From contig CAZNIT010000026.1 of assembly GCA_964573205.1 (NCBI GenBank), forward strand, positions 1-64,000: 64,000 nucleotides of DNA, read 5' to 3'. This document shows, piece by piece, positions 9,203 to 18,173 of the stretch. The stretch comes from QNZT01 sp964573205 (GTDB lineage Bacteria; Campylobacterota; Campylobacteria; Campylobacterales; QNZT01). Below the pieces are notes generated by a model. The model worked only from the letters and a program-made list of their open reading frames with translations. It was not told the DNA's origin and ran no database searches. Within the stretch, counting starts at the first letter, position 1. Each line of letters starts with the position of its first letter. The translations under genes and the position numbers were made by a program.

Positions 9203-10387
9203 ATGTTTGAAAATATGGATAAAGATTTCGTTTTGCACAGTTACGGACGAAATTATGTCGAGTTCGTAAAAGCCCGAGGCGCTAAAATATATGACGCCGA
9301 GGGTCATGAGTATATCGATTTTACTTCCGGCATAGGAGTCGTAAGCGTAGGTCATGCAAATGAGCGAGTAAAAGATGCCATATGCGATCAGGCGTCGAAG
9401 ATCATTCATATTTCCAACCTTTATCTCATACCTCCGCAAGCCGAGCTTGCAAAGTCTCTTGTTACCAAAAGCGGCTTTGATGCCAGATGCTTTTTCGCAA
9501 ACAGCGGCGCAGAGGCGAATGAAGGAGCTATTAAAATCGCCAGAAAGTACGGAGAGGAGGGGGGATTGCCCAAGCGTTACAAGGTAATTACGCTCAAGCA
9601 CTCGTTTCACGGAAGAACGATCTCCACTCTAAAAGCTACCGGACAAGAGAGTATGCATAACTACTTCGGTCCCTTTCCCGACGGGTTTGTTTATGCCGAG
9701 GATATAGATCAAGTCGAGTCTTTGCTCGATGATCGTACGGTTGCCGTTATGATCGAGCTTGTGCAAGGAGAGGGCGGGGTGGAGCCTCAGGATAAACAAA
9801 AGGTGCTCTCTTTGGCAAAAACACTTAAGCGAAAGGATATTCTTTTGATCGTGGACGAAGTTCAAACCGGCATATACAGAACTGGAGAGTTGCTTGCTTC
9901 AAACCTCTATGAAATCGAGCCCGATATAGTCACGCTCGCAAAAGGGCTTGGAAACGGAGTTCCCATCGGTGTCGTTATGACTCGTTTAAAAGATATCTTT
10001 TCGCCCGGAGATCACGGTTCGACCTTTGGGGGAAACTATCTTGTGACCAGAGCCGCGTTGGAAGTGGTCGATATCCTTTGTGAGTATAAAGATAGCGGTT
10101 TGTTGGATGAGTTTATGCTCTATTTTGAAAAGGAGCTCAAACTCTTGGTGAAAGAGTATCCTCACATCGTTGAAAAAGAGGTCGGGCTCGGTTTGATGAG
10201 AGGTCTTCGTATAAAAAGCGCCGACTTGTTAAATAGCGTCATCGACAATGCGTTCGAAGAAAAAGTTTTGGTTTTAAAAGCGGGAAGAAACACACTTCGT
10301 TTTCTTCCTCCGTTAACCATTTCAAAAGAGGAAGTCGATGAGGGATTCAAAAGATTAAGATCGGCTTTCGATAAGATCGGAGCCTAA
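9203..10387 (+). CDS. argD: Acetylornithine aminotransferase
   Basis: ArgD is a PLP enzyme that converts N-acetylglutamate semialdehyde to N-acetylornithine in arginine biosynthesis, and often also acts in lysine biosynthesis as a succinyldiaminopimelate aminotransferase. The 394-residue length is normal. Class III aminotransferase signatures are visible: GAEANEGAIKIARKYG near 100, the PLP-binding aspartate in LIVDEVQTG (about 218), and the Schiff-base lysine in TLAKGLGNGVPIG (about 246). The start has an AAGGA site. It faces the small-peptide/XpaC operon divergently and heads a run of + strand genes only four bases before the next. Confidence 0.95.
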   Translation: MFENMDKDFVLHSYGRNYVEFVKARGAKIYDAEGHEYIDFTSGIGVVSVGHANERVKDAICDQASKIIHISNLYLIPPQAELAKSLVTKSGFDARCFFANSGAEANEGAIKIARKYGEEGGLPKRYKVITLKHSFHGRTISTLKATGQESMHNYFGPFPDGFVYAEDIDQVESLLDDRTVAVMIELVQGEGGVEPQDKQKVLSLAKTLKRKDILLIVDEVQTGIYRTGELLASNLYEIEPDIVTLAKGLGNGVPIGVVMTRLKDIFSPGDHGSTFGGNYLVTRAALEVVDILCEYKDSGLLDEFMLYFEKELKLLVKEYPHIVEKEVGLGLMRGLRIKSADLLNSVIDNAFEEKVLVLKAGRNTLRFLPPLTISKEEVDEGFKRLRSAFDKIGA

Positions 10388-10390
10388 AGA

Positions 10391-11422
10391 GTGCGAAAAT
10401 TTAGCGACTATATGAGCGAGTGGCTATACAAAAGCGAGGGTTACTATACGAGTTTTCGCTCGATCGGCAAAGACGGTGATTTTTATACGGCCGTTAGTTC
10501 GAGTATGTTTTTCGGCGGTTCTATCGCAAAAAGAGTCATTTCGGTCATAGAGGAGGGGTTTTTACCCGAAGATTCGCTGATCGTGGAGGTTGGTGCTCAT
10601 AAAGGTTATCTGCTTGCCGATATGGTACAGTTTATTTACAGTTTAAGACCGGATCTTTTGAAAAGTTTGAGATTCGCCGTAGTTGAGCCGTTTGAACAAA
10701 ATAGAGTAGCTCAAAAGAATTACTTTAAAGATTCATTCGGCGATGCGGTAAAATTTGAGATATATGAGGATTTTAAAAATCTTAAAAATGAGAGCGCTTT
10801 TGTTGTGGCAAACGAGATTTTTGACGCCTTTTCGTGCGAGCTTGTCAAAGACGAGAAGATGCTATATGTAAAAAACGATGAATTTCTTTTTGAAAAAATG
10901 GATGAATTTACCAAAAGGATAGTCAAAAAGTACTCAATTTCAAAAGGAGAAGTCGCAAGAGGTTACGAAGAGTTTGCGACAACTCTTTTTGATACGTTTA
11001 AAAGATATGAGTTTGTCTCTTTTGATTACGGGGATCTTCGAAAAAGAGAAGACTTTTCTATACGAATTTACCATAAACATCAAACGATTCCCTTTTTTGC
11101 GTTGACTGATTTTGTCGAAGATAGTGCTCAAAAGATAGAAGATATCTCTTTGGAAGAGCTTTTTAAAAAAAGCGATATAACTTATGATGTTCATTTCGAT
11201 CATTTGATCGATGCTTTCAAAAAAAGCGGCGCGATTTTAGTAGAGTTCAAAACACAACTTGCTATGCTTGTAGAGTTCGGGATTATCGAGCTTTTGGAAC
11301 TTCTTCAAAAAAATACGGATGAAAAGAGTTATATGAGTGAGCTAAATCGTGCTAAATTGCTGATAGATCCGGCATTTATGGGTGAGAGATTCAAAGGGGT
11401 GATATTTAGGAAGACGGGGTGA
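10391..11422 (+). CDS. MidA/NDUFAF7-type SAM-dependent methyltransferase
   Basis: A GTG start gives 343 residues. The N-terminal part (SEGYYTSFRSIGKDGDFYTAVSSSMFFGGSIA) is the signature of the MidA/NDUFAF7 family. The SAM-binding loop is VEVGAHKGYLLADM (about 66-79), followed by FVVANEIFDAFSCEL. In mitochondria the homologue methylates a complex I subunit arginine; bacterial targets are mostly undefined. It starts four bases after argD and overlaps the next gene by four, so it is translationally coupled. Family call is good, substrate unknown. Confidence 0.85.
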   Translation: MRKFSDYMSEWLYKSEGYYTSFRSIGKDGDFYTAVSSSMFFGGSIAKRVISVIEEGFLPEDSLIVEVGAHKGYLLADMVQFIYSLRPDLLKSLRFAVVEPFEQNRVAQKNYFKDSFGDAVKFEIYEDFKNLKNESAFVVANEIFDAFSCELVKDEKMLYVKNDEFLFEKMDEFTKRIVKKYSISKGEVARGYEEFATTLFDTFKRYEFVSFDYGDLRKREDFSIRIYHKHQTIPFFALTDFVEDSAQKIEDISLEELFKKSDITYDVHFDHLIDAFKKSGAILVEFKTQLAMLVEFGIIELLELLQKNTDEKSYMSELNRAKLLIDPAFMGERFKGVIFRKTG

Positions 11423-11994
11423 GAAGTTTATTTTTAGTCGCTCTTTTGACTTTGAGTCTATCTTGTGACAAGGTGAACGGCTGGAACTATCTTCATGAAT
11501 GCGTTAACAAGAGCGATATAAATAAAACCTCTAAAGCTTGTAAAATATATGACATCAATTCCGCCACGAAAGCCGGAATAACTCCTCTTCATATAGCGGT
11601 AAAAAACAGAGATTTGAAAATGGTGATTTTTTTACTAGATAGCGGTGCGGATATAGATGCGCAAGATGTAAACGGTTTGGCTCCTCTTCATTATGCTATT
11701 GGACAAAAGCGGATAAAAATTGTAAAATATCTCGTTAAAAGAGGTGCCGACATCGGGTTGGCGAATAATTACGGTATAACACCGCTTCATCAGGCGGCTT
11801 ACGGCGGAAGAGTTGAGATCGTAGAGTTTTTACTGATGAACGGGGCGGATGTTTTTGCAAAAAACGATAACAATTCAACGCCTTACGATCTTGCGAAAGC
11901 GAAAGGAAAAATCGGCGTTAGCCGATTGTTAAAAGCATATATGGGAGAAAAGAGGGATGCAAATAACGGTAAACGGACAAAAAAAGACAATTAG
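11419..11994 (+). CDS. Secreted or lipoprotein ankyrin-repeat protein
   Basis: The 191-residue product opens with a hydrophobic export signal ending at a cysteine (LTLSLSC), a weak lipobox. Four ankyrin-type repeats follow (AGITPLHIAVKNRDLKMVIFLLDSGAD, then the LAPLHYAIG, ITPLHQAAY and STPYDLAKA repeats). Ankyrin repeats mediate protein contacts; this one probably acts in the periplasm. The GTG start lies inside the TGA stop of the methyltransferase (GTGA), and the end overlaps thiS by 38 bases. No specific function can be assigned. Confidence 0.8.
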   Translation: MRSLFLVALLTLSLSCDKVNGWNYLHECVNKSDINKTSKACKIYDINSATKAGITPLHIAVKNRDLKMVIFLLDSGADIDAQDVNGLAPLHYAIGQKRIKIVKYLVKRGADIGLANNYGITPLHQAAYGGRVEIVEFLLMNGADVFAKNDNNSTPYDLAKAKGKIGVSRLLKAYMGEKRDANNGKRTKKDN

Positions 11995-12157
11995 TGACGA
12001 GATGACGATAAAAGATCTTTTGATACAGTTAAAGATCGAGCAAAAGACTATGGCAAGCGCTGTAAATATGGAAGTCGTAAAAAAAGAGCAGTGGCAAAAT
12101 TATCGTCTTAAAGAGGGCGACAAAGTGGAATTTTTACATTTCGTAGGAGGCGGATGA
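11957..12157 (+). CDS. thiS: Sulfur carrier protein ThiS
   Basis: The 66-residue beta-grasp protein has the ThiS pattern (MQITVNGQKKTISDEMTIKDLL) and the essential C-terminal Gly-Gly (FVGGG), which is adenylated and thiocarboxylated to deliver sulfur for the thiazole of thiamine. The start codon lies inside the ankyrin gene with an AGAGGG site just before it. No other thiamine genes are nearby. A strong hairpin follows the stop. Confidence 0.9.
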   Translation: MQITVNGQKKTISDEMTIKDLLIQLKIEQKTMASAVNMEVVKKEQWQNYRLKEGDKVEFLHFVGGG

Positions 12158-12163
12158 GTTAAA

Positions 12164-12190
12164 AACCGCCCCTCTTTTTTAAGGGCGGTT
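12164..12190 (-). terminator. Rho-independent terminator of the pel operon (shared with thiS)
   Basis: Perfect 8-bp arms AACCGCCC and GGGCGGTT flank an 11-base loop between the convergent thiS and pelA genes. Read on the minus strand the stem is followed by TTTTT, so it is best as the pelA terminator; on the plus strand the U-run is lacking, though the stem may still stop thiS transcripts. Confidence 0.85.
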
Positions 12191-12195
12191 ACTAT

Positions 12196-14886
12196 TTATC
12201 TCTCTTCTATCGTAACGGTATGTGTACCGTAACTGTTGAATATCAGTTGAATATTTTTTGTATATGCGTTGACTCCTCTGCCTCTTTTTCCTCTTTTACC
12301 TCTTGAGCATCCTCTTTTATTGTAGCGTGAGCGTTTATCGGTATATATTCTATCGGCGCCGCTTATTCTATAGTTTCGTAAACTTTTTGCCAATGATATA
12401 TCGACTCTGCCTTCTCCTTCAAAGCTGAAGGAGAGATTACTACCGTCTCCGTTTAGAGTTAAAAGATTCGCTCTCATCGGTAAATTTGTAATATGAGTGA
12501 CCGGATCCGTCGAACTTCCCGTATAAATAGTGTAGTTACCGCCGTCTTGATCCAAAAAGACTTTTTTATCGTTATAAGCGTACCAGTTGTCAACGCTTTG
12601 AATTTTTTCATCCGCATCTAGTGTGGGCTCTATCGCAAATTTACCGACATTTTGAGAGTCAACCGTGACATTGATGCTCCGAGAGGTTTTTTCGATATTC
12701 AACTTCGTGTTTTTGAATGTCTCTATACGTTTTGCAAGATCGGCCGCCGTTAAAAACTCGCCTCCGTCTTGATATGCCGTTTTTATCGTACTCGTAAACA
12801 TATCGAGACTATATTTTCCGGATGCGGCACCCGTAGTGGGACCGTAATCATGCCAAGGCCAGTGAACGATAGGCAAAGAAGCATGATTTGTTATACTTTT
12901 ATACTCTTTTTTCCAAAATTCTTGTGCTTGGTATGTTGTTAGAGGCTGTGGGATATAGCTACCGCTCTCCTCACTCCATACCGGAATACCGAACTCTATA
13001 AGCGTAAAGTCAAAAGCCATATTCGGACTTAAATAGACTTTTGAAGATGAAGGCGTAAGATAGCCCATGGCTCCGGGATAGCCTGCTCCCTCTCCGGAAT
13101 ATCCGCCGCTTAAATAATCAAGATACTGCAAGATCTCTTCGGCGACTTCCACATCTTCGGGCGCACCCGGTACCGCACCGCCTCGTATGTTTTTATCGCG
13201 CCATGTGGGATTGAGATGGGAAGCTATGATATTCATGGAGTTGTTGAATTCGAACTCTATTTCATCCTTTCCAAGCTGATTCGTGTCATGAGGGTGTGTA
13301 AATGAATGTGTTCCTATTTCATTACCTAGATCGATATAGGATCTATACAATATAGATGAGTAGTCCCAATCCGTTTTTTGCTCGGGCGGATTGTTCCCTA
13401 TGTTGATGTAGTAGCTTCCGACAAAGTTGTACTCTTTTTTCCACTCTTGAAGGAGGTTCAACAATGCGCCGTCGTTCTCTTCAACCTCGTCAATCTCCTG
13501 AGATTGATCCATGTCGTTTCGCGAAACGAACAGATTGTTAAAACGTCCCATCTTTAGTGCGACCGGCTTTTGGGAACCGAATATACTCCATTGAATAGCC
13601 GACCATAAAAGGTTACTGTCTCCCATAAACTCTAACGAACTAAAATGCACGTTCCTTCCGCCCGTTTTCATAGCCATTACGGCATCGTACTCAGCCCTAT
13701 TTTCGTCACTAGTAACGCTTTGCGTGGCTAGTACGGAAACTTGTTGGGAATCGACACCGTTACATACGGCGGTGAAATAACTGTACCAATGGTTATTGTC
13801 ATACTTTAAAATAGTTTCCTCGTTTTCATATGATCTCATTATCGGATGAGTCGTATCGCTCGCCTTTAGAGTGATTTTAACCGGCCCGCTGCCGTCAACT
13901 CGTCCGATACCGAGCATCTGTTTCATATTCGAATAGGCGTCGTTCGCGATTGCGGAGCCGTCGGAGAGATTAGTCATCCAGTCTCCGGCCGTTATGATTC
14001 CTATGCCGTAGTGATAAATGGCGCTATATAGCGTTTGGTGTATCTTTTGAGCGTTTTGCGTCGGAACATAGGAGAAATTCGGGAAAACCAAAACGTCGTA
14101 ATTGACAAGTTTCGAAATATCCGTCAAATCTTCTTCAGTCAAAAGATCAAACGGAATACCGGCCATCATCGAGTGGTACTGCATAGTCATAAAAATTTGA
14201 GAGTAAGCCTTTTGAATGGATAAGCCGGCATCGTAAAAGCGTTCTTTGCTCGTCTTTGAATAGACTATACCGACTCTTTTGCTAAAGTCAGTTCTTTTTG
14301 GAAGTTGTAAAGGAGTGTTCGAGATGCTGTATTGACCTAAAGTGTAGTATTTAGGGAAAAAGGTTTCATCGTTGATGTCGCCTATTACGCCGATATCTTG
14401 TTGCGGATTATCCAGGTAAGAAGCGGGAACTTTTATCTCCAAAACAGTTCGTTCGTCATTGTATCCGTGTTCAAGCGGACCGGTAACGTATGTGCCGTCT
14501 CCTCGATATAGATAAGGTTTTTCGTCTTGAGAGTAAATGTTTATAAAATACTCCGCTCCCGCGTAGCTGCCCCAAACTTTAAATCCTGTGTCAACATCGT
14601 TGTCGGTATTGAGCCAGAAAGTCGTATTGGCGCCGATTTGCGTGCCTTTGGTTTTAATAGCGAACGCGTATTCGTCGGATGAGGGGATATATTTCCCATA
14701 AATTGCATCTTCTTTACTTAAAGCGGGCGGCAGATTATCGGGAAGATTGATCTGTTCCAAAATATCCCACTCGCTCATATCTCCGTCAACGTTTATATCG
14801 GCGAAGAGAAAGTTCGCGCAAAGTAGTGAAGCGGCAATTGCGGAGCACTTGGAGAATAAAAAGCTTTTATTTTTCGTTTTATACAT
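12196..14886 (-). CDS. pelA: PelA-like Pel polysaccharide deacetylase with N-terminal CBM9-like domain
   Basis: PelA deacetylates the Pel polymer (GalNAc/GalN-rich) in the periplasm. The 896 residues comprise a signal peptide (1-29); a CBM9/DOMON-like beta-sandwich (about 30-190, opening INVDGDMSEWDILEQI); a GATase/Rossmann-like domain (about 204-440); and a deacetylase with metal motif NDMD (D458, D460) plus HSFTHPH (H527, H531) and a second motif VHWPWHDYG (675-682). A C-terminal jelly-roll region carries an odd Arg/Lys/Gly stretch (about 851-872). Pseudomonas PelA has a glycoside hydrolase where the CBM9-like domain sits here. It is the last pel gene, 238 bases after pelB. Confidence 0.85.
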   Translation of the reverse strand: MYKTKNKSFLFSKCSAIAASLLCANFLFADINVDGDMSEWDILEQINLPDNLPPALSKEDAIYGKYIPSSDEYAFAIKTKGTQIGANTTFWLNTDNDVDTGFKVWGSYAGAEYFINIYSQDEKPYLYRGDGTYVTGPLEHGYNDERTVLEIKVPASYLDNPQQDIGVIGDINDETFFPKYYTLGQYSISNTPLQLPKRTDFSKRVGIVYSKTSKERFYDAGLSIQKAYSQIFMTMQYHSMMAGIPFDLLTEEDLTDISKLVNYDVLVFPNFSYVPTQNAQKIHQTLYSAIYHYGIGIITAGDWMTNLSDGSAIANDAYSNMKQMLGIGRVDGSGPVKITLKASDTTHPIMRSYENEETILKYDNNHWYSYFTAVCNGVDSQQVSVLATQSVTSDENRAEYDAVMAMKTGGRNVHFSSLEFMGDSNLLWSAIQWSIFGSQKPVALKMGRFNNLFVSRNDMDQSQEIDEVEENDGALLNLLQEWKKEYNFVGSYYINIGNNPPEQKTDWDYSSILYRSYIDLGNEIGTHSFTHPHDTNQLGKDEIEFEFNNSMNIIASHLNPTWRDKNIRGGAVPGAPEDVEVAEEILQYLDYLSGGYSGEGAGYPGAMGYLTPSSSKVYLSPNMAFDFTLIEFGIPVWSEESGSYIPQPLTTYQAQEFWKKEYKSITNHASLPIVHWPWHDYGPTTGAASGKYSLDMFTSTIKTAYQDGGEFLTAADLAKRIETFKNTKLNIEKTSRSINVTVDSQNVGKFAIEPTLDADEKIQSVDNWYAYNDKKVFLDQDGGNYTIYTGSSTDPVTHITNLPMRANLLTLNGDGSNLSFSFEGEGRVDISLAKSLRNYRISGADRIYTDKRSRYNKRGCSRGKRGKRGRGVNAYTKNIQLIFNSYGTHTVTIEER

Positions 14887-14941
14887 AGAACCTCTTTTAA
14901 TGTTTAAAATGCAGATATAATAACAAGTAACTCCAGAAGAA

Positions 14942-14961
14942 TAACTTACCTTGTTAAGTTA
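14942..14961. promoter_or_regulatory. Inverted repeat upstream of pelA
   Basis: Seven-base perfect arms TAACTTA and TAAGTTA are separated by six bases, 56-75 bases upstream of the pelA ATG in the otherwise empty 238-base pelB-pelA gap. It could be an operator or a small hairpin. No convincing intrinsic terminator or riboswitch fold was seen in the gap, so pelA may have its own promoter or simply be at the end of a long transcript. Confidence 0.3.
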
Positions 14962-15124
14962 ATTTTACAATATAAATAAAAATAAAATATAATTTTTTAC
15001 GATCCGAAAACTATACTATCGCGAGGCTCTTTTTCTTCTATTTAAGAAGATAGGTTCGGTTGTAAGGAACTTTGAATTTATATCATGAAATCAAATATTT
15101 GCTGATCGTATGATATTACATGAA

Positions 15125-18121
15125 TTAATAAAGATAGCCGTGTGAAAACGTTATTAGCCATAAATCTTGATTGTCAGTGGCCGATTTGTTGTAATTGAGC
15201 GAAAGATTCAATCGATCGTTTCCGAAAACTCCGCCGTTGATTCCGACACGAGCGCCTAACAACAGACCGAAGCGATCATGATAAGTCGCGCTGACTCCTC
15301 CGTAGGGTTTCCAAGTCATCCCGTACCTTTGAGAAGCGCCCGTTGCGATATCTACTCCAATTCCACCTTGTGAATAATCTTTGGGCAAAAGCTCGTTTTT
15401 GCTAAAGTCGGCGATACTCAGATATTCTCTTAAGAGAATATCGGGATAACTGAATTTTATTCTCTGTTGTAATTCAAAATCGAACTTACTGGCGTCGCCT
15501 ATTTTTTCTCCGGTTCGAAGTCTATATCTGTTCGAGGAGATTTTCGTTTCGAAAGAGAGTCTATCGTTAAAGCGATATCTAAATCCGAAATTAACTTGAT
15601 CTTTCTCACCTTGTATTCGTAAGTTCGTGGTTTCGTCGGCTGCCGTATTTTTTTGCAAATCGATTTTTAGAGTTAAATTTTTTGTTATCGTATCGTTGAA
15701 ACCGAAGAAGTATTGTATGTTTGAAGAGAGGTTTTTTACATATCCCGCACCGGCTTCGACATATCCGTTTGATAAAAGTTTTTTCACTAACAATCTTGCG
15801 AAAAAATCGTTCGATCCATCATCGTTTATCAAAATTAGATCCGAACTGTTTTTTGCGAAATAAAGAGCGCTTTTGAGATAATAACTATTGGTAACGTGAT
15901 TAGTATTTTCGATTTTTGCATAGGAGCGTTTTAGAGTTTGTTGATTTTCATATCCGGCTTCGAAATCCGTATTATTCGCATATTGAGTAACGATATTTTT
16001 ATTTAGCCGATAAAGCGAAAGATTATTCGGCGCTTGATTCAAAGCTTTGAAGCTCTCATCTTTTGCTTTTGCTATACGTTTGGTTCGAATTAAAGCTTCT
16101 ATTTTCCCCTCTATCGGCAAAATTGCTCCATAGTGATACAGAAGTTCATGCATTGTGTAAGTATCGTTCTTTTTAAGCGATAGATATAGTTTTAACCAAA
16201 TTTGAGGTTTTTTGAGTTTTTTGCTCAAATAGGCCGCGTATTCGTCGCTGCGGCCATGAAGTTTCCAAGATATTTTTATATCGAGATATCTCTTTTCATC
16301 CAATATCTTTTTTGCGTATTTCATCAACTTTTCATAGCTTTCACTCGGTATGAAATTTATCGAAGATCTGAGATATAAAGTGAGAAATCGTCTATTTTTC
16401 AAAAGATTAGGATCTTTTTGTAACCTTTGGCGCAAACTCGAATAGACCTCTTTTTTTATTTTTAAAGACTCTTCGTTTTTACCCGTAACTTTCAAAAGAT
16501 TTGCATAATCAAGTTTTAACTCCATATTTTTAGGATCGTTTCGTAGTGCTTTTTTATAGTGATAAAAGGACTTTTTTATTCTGTTTAATCTATAATTTAT
16601 CGCCGCGGCCAAAATATGGGCACTTTGATTTCGTATCGTTTTTCGGTCGATTTTTACGGCGATCTTTTGAAGCTCTTTTGGTCGATCTACCCTCATTAAA
16701 AACCAGCCGTATCGATTTAAGATCTCATCTGAAGATGGGTCGAGTTCGAGCGCTTTTTCATATGCTTTGACAGCTTCATCTATTTTATCCGATTCTTCGT
16801 CCAGCGAAGCTAGTATCAACCAATAAAGCGGATTTTTTTCGTATCTTTCTCGATCGTTTGGCGAGAGTTTTTTGATTTGATCCGTAACCTCATATGCTTT
16901 TTTGTTTTGAATGTTCGCTTTGGCGAAAGCGAAAAAGTACGAATCGTCTTTATAGAGTCGCCAAGCTTTAAATGATATTTTCGAGACATATTCGGGATCT
17001 TTTCGGGCGTAAAAGGAGATCAATTTATCATACTCCGGTTTTTCGCAACTGTTTTTGAGACAATACTCTTTTAAAACTTCGGCCGCTTTATCGTTTTTTC
17101 CTACGTACGAGTATAGGTCGCTTAAAAGATACAGGTATTTCGAATCTCTATCTTTAGCTAGATGTTTGACGCTCAAAAGTGATCGTAACGATTTTAAGTA
17201 TCTTTTTCGTTCGAAATGGATTTTGCTTAATATAACGGCGTTATCTATATCTAACGCTCTTTTTTTTTCCAAAACTTCGAGATATTTTAGGGCTTTCTTT
17301 TTTTCTCCTATTTCGTAATGGTATTTTGCACATACTCTTAAAATATTCGGATTGTCGGTTTTTTTATAAATTTTTTCCAAATATGCGGTTGCGTTTTCTA
17401 AAATACCGAGTTTCATAGCCGTTTTCAAAAATTCATCTATTTTTTCGGTATCGCTTGGATTCGAGTATATTTCATTCAATAGTTTAAAGTAGATGTCGTA
17501 GCCGCCGTAAATTTTTTTAACTGATTCTTTTTGTCTATTTCGTCTATTTTTTTCGAAGATGAAAACATAATGTTTAAGCGCTTTTTTTCGCTCGCCGCTC
17601 CAGCTTAAAGCGTCTGCGAGTCTTTTTCTCCATATTAGGTTGTCGGGATCTTTTAAGAGTGCTTTTTTTGCTATCTTTTTCGCATTTTTCAAATCGTTGT
17701 TATAAATGAAAACTTTATAGATCAGTTCACTGAGATTTTCATCTTTTTTACCGTTTTTTATATGGGTGAAAGGGGTTTTTTGAGCGGATTTCTTTTTAAC
17801 GAAACTTTTTGTATCTTTTTTTAGGGTAAAAAACTCTCTTTTCGTTTTTGTCAAAAACGCTCCCGGTACTATTTTTTTGTAATACGGAAGTTTTTTTCTC
17901 ATTTTATTCTTCGTATCGCAACCGCATTTTATCGTATATCCGTTTTTCTCTTTTGAAATTATACGGCATTGCGAATCTAAAGGAAGTTTTTGCTTTATAG
18001 TCTGCGGTGAGGAGTTGTCAAAGGATCCCAATTGAATACTGTAACAGGTGTCGTCGATCTTCTTTGAATATAGCTTTGAACTAAAAAGAAGTATGCATAT
18101 AAAAGCGCTAACCAATCGCAT
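15125..18121 (-). CDS. pelB: PelB-like outer-membrane porin with periplasmic TPR domain
   Basis: PelB exports Pel across the outer membrane. The 998-residue protein has a signal peptide, an N-terminal SPOR-like segment (CYSIQLGSFDNSSPQTIKQKL, about 25-90), and a long run of TPR-type helix pairs (about 135-640). A C-terminal beta-barrel of about 300 residues follows (from about 700), ending in alternating aromatic strands and a C-terminal LY. The Pseudomonas protein (about 1190 residues) has an inner-membrane helix plus TPRs before its barrel; here that membrane helix is on the separate gene upstream. The gap from that gene is 52 bases. The SPOR-like start is an unusual addition. Confidence 0.85.
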   Translation of the reverse strand: MRLVSAFICILLFSSKLYSKKIDDTCYSIQLGSFDNSSPQTIKQKLPLDSQCRIISKEKNGYTIKCGCDTKNKMRKKLPYYKKIVPGAFLTKTKREFFTLKKDTKSFVKKKSAQKTPFTHIKNGKKDENLSELIYKVFIYNNDLKNAKKIAKKALLKDPDNLIWRKRLADALSWSGERKKALKHYVFIFEKNRRNRQKESVKKIYGGYDIYFKLLNEIYSNPSDTEKIDEFLKTAMKLGILENATAYLEKIYKKTDNPNILRVCAKYHYEIGEKKKALKYLEVLEKKRALDIDNAVILSKIHFERKRYLKSLRSLLSVKHLAKDRDSKYLYLLSDLYSYVGKNDKAAEVLKEYCLKNSCEKPEYDKLISFYARKDPEYVSKISFKAWRLYKDDSYFFAFAKANIQNKKAYEVTDQIKKLSPNDRERYEKNPLYWLILASLDEESDKIDEAVKAYEKALELDPSSDEILNRYGWFLMRVDRPKELQKIAVKIDRKTIRNQSAHILAAAINYRLNRIKKSFYHYKKALRNDPKNMELKLDYANLLKVTGKNEESLKIKKEVYSSLRQRLQKDPNLLKNRRFLTLYLRSSINFIPSESYEKLMKYAKKILDEKRYLDIKISWKLHGRSDEYAAYLSKKLKKPQIWLKLYLSLKKNDTYTMHELLYHYGAILPIEGKIEALIRTKRIAKAKDESFKALNQAPNNLSLYRLNKNIVTQYANNTDFEAGYENQQTLKRSYAKIENTNHVTNSYYLKSALYFAKNSSDLILINDDGSNDFFARLLVKKLLSNGYVEAGAGYVKNLSSNIQYFFGFNDTITKNLTLKIDLQKNTAADETTNLRIQGEKDQVNFGFRYRFNDRLSFETKISSNRYRLRTGEKIGDASKFDFELQQRIKFSYPDILLREYLSIADFSKNELLPKDYSQGGIGVDIATGASQRYGMTWKPYGGVSATYHDRFGLLLGARVGINGGVFGNDRLNLSLNYNKSATDNQDLWLITFSHGYLY

Positions 18122-18173
18122 ATGTTTCCTTCAAAATGATCATAAAGGTAGATCGGCAATAAGTTAAGCTTTT

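Noticed and set aside
14887..15124. Terminator or riboswitch in the pelB-pelA gap
   Set aside because: TCTTC/GAAGA near 15040 is a weak six-base stem without U-run; only the small inverted repeat was kept.
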